From positions 2,170,001 through 2,234,000 of the forward strand of contig NZ_JACCBD010000001.1 of assembly GCF_013409595.1 (NCBI RefSeq): a DNA stretch of 64,000 bases, in the 5' to 3' direction. The notes beneath the pieces are model-generated. The model did no database searches. It was not told the origin of the DNA and saw nothing but the letters and a program-made list of their open reading frames with translations. Position numbers and translations under genes: made by a program. Position 1 is the first letter of the stretch, and the number at the start of each line of letters is the position of its first letter. Shown in pieces: positions 17,671-25,817 of the stretch. Source of the stretch: Leucobacter aridicollis (GTDB lineage Bacteria > Actinomycetota > Actinomycetes > Actinomycetales > Microbacteriaceae).

Positions 17671-17784
17671 AGTTCATTAACCATACACCGAACGCCACAT
17701 CAATCGATACCCGCAGAGCCGGATCTCCGCACCACAAGCGCGACCCAGGCGAGGCCTCTGCCCGTATGCCCTCATGGAGAATCA

Positions 17785-19302
17785 ATGACGAAATCCCGCC
17801 CCTCCACCGCCGCCTCGCCCGGCGCGCCGGAGCACACCACGCACCCCGGAACCGGTGTGACGACAGCCCTCGGCATCGTGGTCGACGACGCGAAACCGAG
17901 CGGCCTACTCACGCTCTCCGGCGTCGAGATGTGGGAGCGCTTCAGCTTCTACGGCCTGCAGGTCCTGCTCGCCTACTACCTCTACTACTCGCTCGGCGAG
18001 GGCGGGCTCGGCCTCCCCCAGCCTGTCGCGCTCGGGATCGCTGGCGCCTACGGCGGCCTCGTCTACATCGCGCAGATCGTCGGCGCCTGGGTCGCCGACC
18101 GCGTGCTGGCACCCAAGTACGTCGTCCTCGTGGGCGGCTCCGCAATCCTCGCTGGCCACATCATGCTCGCCGTCGTCCCCGGCCTCATCGGGCTCATCGT
18201 CGGCCTCGCGCTCATCGTGATCGGCACCGGCGGCCTGAAAGTGAACACGACCATGATGGTCGGCGAGCTCTACCCGAACGGCGGGCCCCGACGCGACGCC
18301 GGCTACTCGATCTACTACATGGGCATCACCATCGGCGCGTTCGCCGGGCCGCTCGTCACCGGATGGCTCAACCAGTCCTGGGGCTTCCACGTCGCCTTCG
18401 GCGCCGCCGCAGCCGGCATGGCCCTCGGCCTCGGCCAGTACGTGTTCGGCATGCGCCGCCTGCCCGCAAGCACCGGGGTCGTTCCGAACCCCCTCCCCGC
18501 CGCCGAACGAGCACGCTGGATCTGGATCACCGCGATCCTGATCGTCGCAATCACCCTCGCGGTCGCGTTCGGCCTGGTGCGGCCCGACAACATCAGCAAC
18601 GTCGTCGCGCTCGTCGTGCTCGTCGCGACGCTCGGCCTGTTCACGATGCTGCTCACGAACCGCAAGGTGACCAGGCAAGAGCGACGCGCTGTCGTACGCT
18701 ACATCCCGGTGTTCCTCATGAGCCTGGTGTTCTGGACGCTCCTGTTCCAGCTCTTCACCGCCTTCGCCGTGTTCGCGGACACGAAGATTCACCTCACCGT
18801 CGGCTCGCTCACCATGCCGCCCTCGCTCATCGTGACCCTCGAGAGCCTCGCCGTCGCGGCCATCACCGCGCTGCTCGCTGTCCTCTGGACCCGCAGCCGT
18901 GCCTCGCGCATGCAGCCCGTCACGAAGCTCGTCGTCGGCGTCATCGCGATGTCCGCCGGCGCGGCGATCATCGTGCCGTTCGGCCTCGCAGCGGGCGTCA
19001 CCATGCCGCTGCTCGTCGCGCTGCTCGTGATGGTGTTCTTCGCGTTCGGCGAGTCCCTCTTCGCGCCGTCCGCGCTGTCATTCACGGCCGAGCTCGCGCC
19101 GAAGGCCGCGACGTCGCAGATGACCGCACTGTACTTCCTCACCATGGCGGGCGGCTCGACCTTCGCCGGGTGGATCTCCCAGTCGTACCGGGAGGGCGCG
19201 GAGGCGCAGTACTTTGGCACCGTCGCAGTCGTCTCGCTTGCGCTCATCGTCGCACTCGGTGTCGCGTACAAGCTCGTCGACCGGGCGATGTCGAGCCGCT
19301 AG
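17785..19302 (+). CDS. POT/PTR-family proton-dependent oligopeptide transporter
   Basis: A 505-residue major-facilitator permease for di- and tripeptides. The signature EMWERFSFYG near residue 52 matches the ExxERFxYYG motif that contacts proton and peptide, and GTGGLKVNTTMMVGELY is the second POT signature. Twelve or more membrane segments follow. The ATG at 17785 has GGAGA five bases upstream; the frame is open further upstream, but those codons overlap the promoter. It is divergent from the FCD regulator and gamma-glutamyltransferase genes and probably repressed through the palindrome at 17656-17670. The exact peptide substrate is unknown. Confidence 0.9.
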   Translation: MTKSRPSTAASPGAPEHTTHPGTGVTTALGIVVDDAKPSGLLTLSGVEMWERFSFYGLQVLLAYYLYYSLGEGGLGLPQPVALGIAGAYGGLVYIAQIVGAWVADRVLAPKYVVLVGGSAILAGHIMLAVVPGLIGLIVGLALIVIGTGGLKVNTTMMVGELYPNGGPRRDAGYSIYYMGITIGAFAGPLVTGWLNQSWGFHVAFGAAAAGMALGLGQYVFGMRRLPASTGVVPNPLPAAERARWIWITAILIVAITLAVAFGLVRPDNISNVVALVVLVATLGLFTMLLTNRKVTRQERRAVVRYIPVFLMSLVFWTLLFQLFTAFAVFADTKIHLTVGSLTMPPSLIVTLESLAVAAITALLAVLWTRSRASRMQPVTKLVVGVIAMSAGAAIIVPFGLAAGVTMPLLVALLVMVFFAFGESLFAPSALSFTAELAPKAATSQMTALYFLTMAGGSTFAGWISQSYREGAEAQYFGTVAVVSLALIVALGVAYKLVDRAMSSR

Positions 19303-19312
19303 CTGGGATGCC

Positions 19313-19420
19313 GACCGTGGGCTGACCGTGGGCTGGCCTTGGGCTGGCCTTGGGCTGGCCGTGGGCTAGTCGTGCGCTGTCCGTGGGCTGGCGAAGCGCT
19401 GTCCGTGGGCTAGTCGCACC
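19313..19420. repeat. degenerate CCGTGGGCTGG tandem repeat
   Basis: About ten imperfect copies of a 10-13 base unit (variants CCGTGGGCTGG, CCTTGGGCTGG, CCGTGGGCTAG) directly after the POT stop. It is non-coding in all frames that I can judge. Confidence 0.7.
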
Positions 19421-19433
19421 ACGGGCGTCTGCT

Positions 19434-19474
19434 GGGCGGGGTGCGCCACCTTTCGAGGTGGTGCACCCCCGCCC
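19434..19474 (+). terminator. putative terminator downstream of the POT gene
   Basis: Long GC-rich stem (19434-19451 with 19456-19474, one wobble and one bulge) capped by a TTCG tetraloop. No T-run follows, which is common in actinobacteria. Confidence 0.55.
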
Positions 19475-19553
19475 TGTTGCGTCCGGACCCGCAGCCGCGA
19501 GGTCCGCTCGGTGGTCCGACCCGGCCAATGCTGGGTGACCCGCTCCCCTCCCC

Positions 19554-19637
19554 GAGTGAGCCTCCCCCCTCCCAACGAGCGCCTCCTCCTCTCTAGGAGC
19601 GCCTCCCTCTCTCCAGGAGAGCCTCCCTCTCACCCGC
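19554..19637. repeat. four copies of a 20-23 bp pyrimidine-rich repeat
   Basis: Units start at 19554, 19577, 19597 and 19617, each opening with GAGYGCCTCC or a close variant and continuing CTCTCYMCAG-like. Together with the repeat at 19313, the hairpin and the motif at 19696, this fills the 508-bp gap 19303-19810, which carries no gene. Confidence 0.65.
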
Positions 19638-19695
19638 GAGAGAGCCCTTTTCTTGCACGGCAGCCGCTTACCGACGGGAGGTAAAAGCCTCGCTG

Positions 19696-19711
19696 GCGAG
19701 AAACCTACTCT
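19696..19711. repeat. intergenic motif GCGAGAAACCTACTCT, copy A
   Basis: Exact 16-mer shared with 47939-47954; similarity continues on both sides (TCG before, CG-CGGG after). Both copies lie between convergent genes. Confidence 0.5.
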
Positions 19712-19744
19712 TCGGCGGGTCGGGAGAGACCGGGAGGCACGAAA

Positions 19745-19795
19745 AACGGGTGTGGCCCGGAGGGAGGACCAATATCCCTCCGGGCCACACCCGTT
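19745..19795 (-). terminator. intrinsic terminator of the UPF0182 gene
   Basis: Perfect 21-bp stem (19745-19765 with 19775-19795), nine-base loop, followed on the minus strand by a T-run (TTTTTC). It starts 16 bases beyond the UPF0182 stop. Confidence 0.9.
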
Positions 19796-19810
19796 GCGTG
19801 CTGAGCCGTG

Positions 19811-22800
19811 CTAGTTACCGGCCTCCAGGGCCCGCGTCAGCGCGTCCTCGAGTCGCTCGTCGGCCTCTGCGAACTTCTTCAGATCGCCATCCTTCATGGC
19901 CGCGGTGCGGTCATCGATGGCCTTCTTCATGTCCTGCAGCGCCTGCTTCAGCGCCGGCGAGGCCTGCGAACCGGAGCCGTCGCCTGGCTCGGCGGTCTCG
20001 CCGTCAGTGCCGGGATCCGGATCAGCGGGAACATCGCTATCGCCGTCGCCGGCGTTCGCGCCCGAGTTGCCGCCGAACAGCTCGTCAAGTGCCTTGTCGA
20101 GGGTGTCCTCGAACGCGATGTCGTCACCGAACGAGACGAGCACCTTCTGCAGCAGCGGGAACTTCGTTCCAGTCGACGCCTCGAGGTAGACGGGCTGCAC
20201 GTAGAGCAGACCACCACCGACCGGGAGGGTCAGGAGGTTACCGCTGATCACGCGCGTGCCGCCCTGGCGCAGCAGGTTCAGCTCGGTCGACACCTTCGGA
20301 TCGGTGTTGAAGCTGTTCTGCACCTGACCCGGAGCCGGGATGGTGTTGCTCTTGGGGAGCGTGAGCAGCTTGAGCGTGCCGTAGTCTTCCGATACCTTGC
20401 CGGCCTCGGAGCCCGCGTTCGAGTTCGCCGCGAGGTACCCCGTGAGGATGTCTCGGGCGGTCTCGCCTCGCGCGTCAGGAATGTACGTCGAGTAGATCGA
20501 GTACGTGGGATCCGCACCCTTGCCCGCGGAGAGCGTGAGGTAGTACGGCGGCTGCGCAGGGTTGCGCTCGTTCTCGTTCGCGCTCGCTACCGGATCGTCA
20601 GGCGTACGCCACGCGTCCTCGGCCGAGTAGAACGCCCCGGCGTCGGTCACGTGGTACTTGCTCAGCACCTCGCGCTGCACCTTGAACATGTCAGTCGGGT
20701 AGCGCACGTGGCTGAGCAGTTCGCCGCTCATGTCGTCGACGCTCTTCAGCGTGCCCGGGAAGATCTTGCTCCACGACTTGAGGAGCGGGTCCTCGCTGTC
20801 CCACGCGTACAGGTCAACACTGCCGTCGTAGGCGTCGACAGTGGCCTTCACCGAGTTGCGAATGTAGTTCACCGGCTTGGCGAGCATGCTCGCGCGCTGG
20901 TTGTCCGCGTCAACGGTCAGCGCGTTCATGTCGGTGACCTCGGAGTACGGGTACTGCGCGGAGGTCGTGTAACCGTCGATGATCCACTTGAGCTTGCCGT
21001 CCACCACCGACGCGTATGGTGCCGCATCGATCGTGAGGTACGGCGCGACCTTCTGGACGCGCTCAACCGGGTTACGGTCGAACAGGATCTGCGAGCCGTC
21101 AACCACGGCGCCAGACAGCAGAATCTCGACGTCCTGGAACTTCAGCGCGAACATGATCTTCGAGAAGATGTTGCTCAGCGTCGGCCCGCCCTCGCCCTTA
21201 AAGGTGGTGAGGTTTGCGCGGCCGCCAGCTGCGGCCTCGACGTCGCCCTCGGCTGCGTCACCGGCGTCGGCCGGCACGTCTTCCTCGGCGGGAGCCTCCG
21301 TTGCCGGGGCTTCCTCGGTCGCCGCCTCGTCACCCGCGGTGGCGTCTGCGGTGGTCTCGGCGTCAGCGTTCTCCTCGGCCGGGGTCGCCCCCTCAGCCTC
21401 GGCGGCCGGGGCCTCCGGCGTGCTCTCGATGTCCGACGGGAAGTCGAGCTCGATGGCCTTGTCGCGTTCGCCGCCGACGATCGAGTACTCGGGCGAATCC
21501 ATGCCGAAGTAGACGCGGGGCTCGAACTCGCCCAGGCGGCCGCTCGTGGGGATGCCGCTCTCGAGGAAGACGGGCTCGCCACCGGGCGAACGCTGGTTGC
21601 CGTACGCGGCGACCAGGCCATAGCCGTGCGTGAACACGAGCGTGCGGTTGTACCAGCTGGTCTGTCCCGAGATGTCGATGTCACGGATGGCCGAGACGGT
21701 GTCTTCGACCTGCCCGTCGAGCTCGTAGCGATCGACGTTCAGCGACTTCGGGAACTTGTAGTACTGCTTCGACTGCTCGAGCTGCGCGAAGGTTCGCGAG
21801 ATGACCTCGGGGTCCATGATGCGGATGTTCGAGGTCGCGACCGCGTCGTTGCGCAGCGCGCCCGGCTCGGCATCAGTGACGGCGTCGTAGCGCTCGACCT
21901 TCACCTCGTCGAGACCGTAGGCCTTTCGCGTCGCATCGATGTTTCGACCGATGTACTCGGACTCCATGCTCTGCTCGTCGGGGACGACGCGGAACTGCTG
22001 GATTGCCCACGGGTAGCCGACGCCGAGCACGAGGCTCGAGACGATGAGCAGGGCGGTGCCAATGACGGGGATCCGCCACTTGCCGGTGACCGCGGTCACG
22101 ATGAACAGCACGGCGACGATCGCAGCGATGCCGGCGAGGATCTGCTTGCCGGGGATCGTCGCGTGGACGCTCGAGTACATCGCACCCGTCGCGTACCCCT
22201 CAGTGCTCGTGACCGTGGCGTACTGATCGAGCCAGAGGCTCACCGCCTGGATGACGAGGTACAGGGTCGCGAGGATCGCGGTCTGAATACGGGTCGACTT
22301 CGAGACGCGGAGCTCACGCTCGTTGAACGAGATGCCACCGTACAGGTAGCTCGTGGCCGCACCGACGAGCAGCGAGATGAGCACGACCGCCGAGGCGAAC
22401 GAGGTCACCGACTGCCAAAGTGGGAGGTCGAAGAGGAAGAAGGAGATGTCGAAGCCGAACTGCGCGTCCTTCTCGCCGGAGGGCTCCGAGTTCCACCAGA
22501 GCAGCACGGTTCGCCAGCTCGAGGCGGCGGCGATGCCGGCAAAGATGCCGAGCATCGCGGGCAAGAGCCACTTCACGAGGCGCCGCAGGGGTTCGATCAC
22601 CTCCTGGTAGCGGTCAAGTTGCGCGGTCAGCCGGGCATACACCGGGCGCTTCCGGTACGCAATGTCAATGGCGAGGAACACCGGGATCGACATCGCAAGG
22701 AAGCCGACGATGAACATGGCGCCTGCCGCGATCCACTGCGTCGCAAACACGGGCAGATACCCGAGCTGGTTGAACCATAGGATCTCGGTCATCACTGACG

Positions 22801-22903
22801 AGACCGCGAGGAACGCGATGATCAACGCGACCACGAGAATGATCGTGATTGCGAGCGGGGAAAGACGGCGCGATCGGGGGGCAGAAGTAGTCTGTTCGGT
22901 CAC
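19811..22903 (-). CDS. UPF0182 family large membrane protein
   Basis: A 1030-residue conserved actinobacterial membrane protein of unknown function. The first 300 residues carry about seven hydrophobic segments (for example ITIILVVALIIAFLAV, then FIVGFLAMSIPVFLAI). A large extracytoplasmic domain follows, with an Ala/Glu/Thr-rich disordered insert at about residues 478-550, and an acidic Asp/Gly-rich tail. The GTG start at 22903 has no good Shine-Dalgarno, but TACGCT ends six bases before it. In M. tuberculosis the homologue (Rv3193c) neighbours the same metalloprotease family that lies to the right here. It is closed by the 21-bp terminator at 19745-19795. Confidence 0.9.
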   Translation of the reverse strand: MTEQTTSAPRSRRLSPLAITIILVVALIIAFLAVSSVMTEILWFNQLGYLPVFATQWIAAGAMFIVGFLAMSIPVFLAIDIAYRKRPVYARLTAQLDRYQEVIEPLRRLVKWLLPAMLGIFAGIAAASSWRTVLLWWNSEPSGEKDAQFGFDISFFLFDLPLWQSVTSFASAVVLISLLVGAATSYLYGGISFNERELRVSKSTRIQTAILATLYLVIQAVSLWLDQYATVTSTEGYATGAMYSSVHATIPGKQILAGIAAIVAVLFIVTAVTGKWRIPVIGTALLIVSSLVLGVGYPWAIQQFRVVPDEQSMESEYIGRNIDATRKAYGLDEVKVERYDAVTDAEPGALRNDAVATSNIRIMDPEVISRTFAQLEQSKQYYKFPKSLNVDRYELDGQVEDTVSAIRDIDISGQTSWYNRTLVFTHGYGLVAAYGNQRSPGGEPVFLESGIPTSGRLGEFEPRVYFGMDSPEYSIVGGERDKAIELDFPSDIESTPEAPAAEAEGATPAEENADAETTADATAGDEAATEEAPATEAPAEEDVPADAGDAAEGDVEAAAGGRANLTTFKGEGGPTLSNIFSKIMFALKFQDVEILLSGAVVDGSQILFDRNPVERVQKVAPYLTIDAAPYASVVDGKLKWIIDGYTTSAQYPYSEVTDMNALTVDADNQRASMLAKPVNYIRNSVKATVDAYDGSVDLYAWDSEDPLLKSWSKIFPGTLKSVDDMSGELLSHVRYPTDMFKVQREVLSKYHVTDAGAFYSAEDAWRTPDDPVASANENERNPAQPPYYLTLSAGKGADPTYSIYSTYIPDARGETARDILTGYLAANSNAGSEAGKVSEDYGTLKLLTLPKSNTIPAPGQVQNSFNTDPKVSTELNLLRQGGTRVISGNLLTLPVGGGLLYVQPVYLEASTGTKFPLLQKVLVSFGDDIAFEDTLDKALDELFGGNSGANAGDGDSDVPADPDPGTDGETAEPGDGSGSQASPALKQALQDMKKAIDDRTAAMKDGDLKKFAEADERLEDALTRALEAGN

Positions 22904-22909
22904 CCTACA

Positions 22910-22915
22910 AGCGTA
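22910..22915 (-). promoter_or_regulatory. putative -10 element, leaderless start of UPF0182 gene
   Basis: TACGCT on the minus strand, six bases before the GTG at 22903. Confidence 0.5.
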
Positions 22916-23058
22916 GCGTTTAGCCGCTGAAATTCCTGTGCGAGTCGAAACACCGCGACACCTGTTCGCAGTCGGCGCAATGAAATCGCCTCACTCTCGG
23001 CGCCGTCTCACCGTGCGTGCCGTAGCGTTAGCAGTGTACGAGGCATGAGGAGAACGCC

Positions 23059-24465
23059 GTGAACAACGACGATATGCAGCCAGGCGGGCCGGACGAGTCG
23101 TCGGGCCCCAACTTTGAAGAATTGCAGCGTCTGCTGCAGAACATGTTGAGCGGTCAGCAAGACGCGGAGCTCGACCCGACCGTGCTCGCAAAAGCAGCGG
23201 GCATCTCCGCCGATCCTGCGGTGCTCGGCGCGCTGTTCTCCACGCTACGCGGCGCGATGTCGAACCCGAGCGACAAGATCGATTGGTCCGTCGCCCGCCG
23301 AACCGCGCTCGACGCCGCCGGCGGCGATGCCGGGGCTGACGCTGGCCCGGCGAACCGCGCGTTCCCGCTCGCGTCGCTGTGGCTCGATGAGGCGACGGAG
23401 CTCGGCCCCGTGTCCGATTCACCCCGCACGGTCAATCGCATCGAATGGGTCCAGCGGTCTATCGACACGTGGATCAGCCTCGCTGAGCCCGTCGCCGAGT
23501 CGGTCTCGCAGGCGCTCATGAACTCGATGAGCACGCAGATGCCGGAGGAGATGGCGGCCGCGTTGCAGCAGGCCAGCCCGATGCTCCGCAGCGTCGGCGG
23601 CGCGCTCTTCGCGGTGCAGCTTGGCTCAATCGTTGGCCAGTTGTCTGGCGAGGTCGTCTCCGCCGGCGACATCGGCATCCCGCTGTTTGAGGGCGCCGGG
23701 TACGAGGGCGGTGCGCTCCTGCCGAGCGGTATCGCGAAGTTCGCCGAGGGCCTCGATCAGGATCTCGAAGCGGTCACCCTGTATCTCGCGGTGCGCGAGC
23801 TCGCGCACGCCCGCCTGTTCCGACACACGAAGTGGCTCCGGCTCCACCTGCTCACCGCGATCACGGACTACGCGCGCGGGATCCACATCGACACCGACCG
23901 CATCGAGGAGTTCTCGCGCGATCTCGATCCGTCGCAGCCGGACCAGATTCAGGAGATCCTCGCCAGCGGCGCGCTCTTCCCACCGAAGACCCCCTCGCAG
24001 GAGGCGGCACACGAGCGGCTCGAGACGATGCTCGCCCTCATCGAGGGCTGGGTCGACATTGTCACCGAGGACGCAACGAGCCGGCTCCCCGGCGCGGGCG
24101 CGATCGCCGAGATGGTGCGCCGCCGACGCGCGACCGGTGGCCCGGGTGAGCGCGCCTTCGCCGCCCTCGCCGGCCTCGAACTCCGTCCCCGACGGCTGCG
24201 CGAGGCCGCCGCAATGTGGCGTGCCGTTGTCGACCGCGGCGGCATCGCGACGCGTGACGGCCTGTGGTCGCACCCCGACATCATGCCGACGGCCGAGGAA
24301 ATCGATGCGCCGGATCTGCTCCTCACCCGCATCGGCCTGCTCGGCGACGGCACCCCGGAGAGCGATCCGTTCGACGACGAGCTCCGTAAGCTGCTGAGCG
24401 GCGAGAACTCCGCGGACGGCCCCGACTCAACGGGCGATTCGAGCGGCGACTCCCCCGCGACCTAG
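23059..24465 (+). CDS. zinc-dependent metalloprotease-like protein (DUF2342 family)
   Basis: A 468-residue actinobacterial protein of the family sometimes labelled putative hydrolase or coenzyme F420 biosynthesis associated. The central helix YLAVRELAHARLF resembles the zincin ExxxH helix, but the classical HExxH is RELAH here, so catalysis is uncertain. Further His residues (FRHTKWLRLHLL) and EGWVDIV follow. The N-terminus is acidic with no signal peptide, and the C-terminus is Ser/Asp-rich. The GTG at 23059 has AGGAGAA at normal spacing. It is divergent from UPF0182 and precedes the cyclodehydratase-like gene, an order seen in mycobacteria. Confidence 0.8.
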   Translation: MNNDDMQPGGPDESSGPNFEELQRLLQNMLSGQQDAELDPTVLAKAAGISADPAVLGALFSTLRGAMSNPSDKIDWSVARRTALDAAGGDAGADAGPANRAFPLASLWLDEATELGPVSDSPRTVNRIEWVQRSIDTWISLAEPVAESVSQALMNSMSTQMPEEMAAALQQASPMLRSVGGALFAVQLGSIVGQLSGEVVSAGDIGIPLFEGAGYEGGALLPSGIAKFAEGLDQDLEAVTLYLAVRELAHARLFRHTKWLRLHLLTAITDYARGIHIDTDRIEEFSRDLDPSQPDQIQEILASGALFPPKTPSQEAAHERLETMLALIEGWVDIVTEDATSRLPGAGAIAEMVRRRRATGGPGERAFAALAGLELRPRRLREAAAMWRAVVDRGGIATRDGLWSHPDIMPTAEEIDAPDLLLTRIGLLGDGTPESDPFDDELRKLLSGENSADGPDSTGDSSGDSPAT

Positions 24466-24614
24466 TTACCTCGGCGCCGCCCTGGCGCACGTTCTCTGCC
24501 GAGCGTGGCCGGGCGCCTCCCAACGTTGCCCACAGGGCCACGAGTTCTCGCGCAGAGCTCGCGGCCCTGTGGAAAGCGGGCCCGAGCCCCGCGGCGCGGC
24601 CCAGACTACTGGGC

Positions 24615-25817
24615 ATGACCCCGTATCTCTCGCTCACCCAGATCAATCCAGACCTCCCCGTCGTGTGGCAGGACCCGACCACGCTCCGCGTCGGATTCGA
24701 CCGTGCCATAGCAACGCTCGCGGCGGCGGCGCCTGCCACGCAGACGGTGGTCGCGCGCCTCATTCGCGGTGCAAGCGACACCGAGCTCGCGATGAGCGGG
24801 CCCGCCGCCGTTGAGCATGCAGTCGGTGAGCTCGGCCCGGTCTTGGTTCGCCGCTCAGTGCCAGCCGGAACGGTCACCGCGCGGGAGACGCTCGGAACCC
24901 AAGACGTTCCTGCGGCTGTGCTGCAGGCCGCCCCACGCAACCCAGCCTCGGCCGCGCTGCACCGGGCGGCCGACGCCCTCGGCCGGCAGGCGGGCCGGGG
25001 CACTCGCACGGCCTCCCCCGGCGGCGGCGCGCCCACCGAGGTGCTGCCGCCCGGCGACGTCCCGCCCGCCGACGTCCCGGCCGCCGACCGCCTCCCGGCC
25101 GCCGATGGTGTCTCGCCAGCCACCGGTCTCCCGCCCGACGACGGCTGCCCGCCCACCGACGGCTGCCCGCCCACCGACGACGTCTCGCTGCGGCCCGCGC
25201 CAAGCACTCGCGTGTTCGACGACGGTGTTGGTGTGCCCGGCCTGCGGGAGGCGCTGGCGCGGAGCTCCGCGTGCGTGTTGCGCCGCGACAAGAAGCCGCC
25301 CGACCTCGCCATTCAGGTGCTCCGGTTCCTCGAGCCGCTGGGCCGAACGGCGCGCTGGCTGAGCGCGGGGGTGCCGCAGCTCGTCGTCCGGTTCAGCGAC
25401 GCTGCGGCACGGGTCGGGCCGCTGGTCTCGGCCGACGGCTCACCGTGTCACGGGTGCGAGGTGCTCCATCTCACCGACGCGGACCCTGCGCTGCCAGCCA
25501 TCGCCGCGCAGCTCACCGACGTCCGGCCGGGCAGCGAGACGGGCGAGGTCGCGCAGATCGTCGCAGCCGCCGCACTGCAGTTCGTCCACGCTTGGCGGCG
25601 CGGCGAGGCCTGGGTGCACACCCGTCAGCTCGAACTGCCCGTCGCACGCGGCACGATTTGCGCGTTCCCGCGCCTGCGTCGGATCCACACGCACCCCGAC
25701 TGCGGGTGCGCGATCAGCGGCCCACCCCGGCCTCCGCCACAAACCGTGACGGCTGGCGTGCGACACGAGCCGCGCTCGCGAAGCCCGACAGCAACAGCAC
25801 GTCGCGCGCGCGGGTGA
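24615..25817 (+). CDS. conserved actinobacterial protein, cyclodehydratase/ThiF-like (Rv3196-type)
   Basis: Unknown function. The N-terminus reads LSLTQINPDLPVVWQDPTTL and GFDRAIATL; a Pro/Asp-rich linker with repeated PPTDGC units spans about 140-195; the C-terminal half has VRFSDAAARVGPLV and the Cys/His cluster RRIHTHPDCGC. Family members near this metalloprotease in other actinobacteria are sometimes called cyclodehydratase or leader-binding protein; I could not confirm this. The usual end would be soon after the HPDCGC motif, but the frame runs on about 35 codons and overlaps the 3' end of the convergent helicase gene by 104 bp. The start is the ATG at 24615. Confidence 0.65.
   Translation: MTPYLSLTQINPDLPVVWQDPTTLRVGFDRAIATLAAAAPATQTVVARLIRGASDTELAMSGPAAVEHAVGELGPVLVRRSVPAGTVTARETLGTQDVPAAVLQAAPRNPASAALHRAADALGRQAGRGTRTASPGGGAPTEVLPPGDVPPADVPAADRLPAADGVSPATGLPPDDGCPPTDGCPPTDDVSLRPAPSTRVFDDGVGVPGLREALARSSACVLRRDKKPPDLAIQVLRFLEPLGRTARWLSAGVPQLVVRFSDAAARVGPLVSADGSPCHGCEVLHLTDADPALPAIAAQLTDVRPGSETGEVAQIVAAAALQFVHAWRRGEAWVHTRQLELPVARGTICAFPRLRRIHTHPDCGCAISGPPRPPPQTVTAGVRHEPRSRSPTATARRARG

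Noticed and set aside
19808..22780. 990-codon frame antisense to UPF0182
   Set aside because: Nothing but low-complexity Arg/Val/Leu/His; UPF0182 on the other strand has membrane segments and family features.
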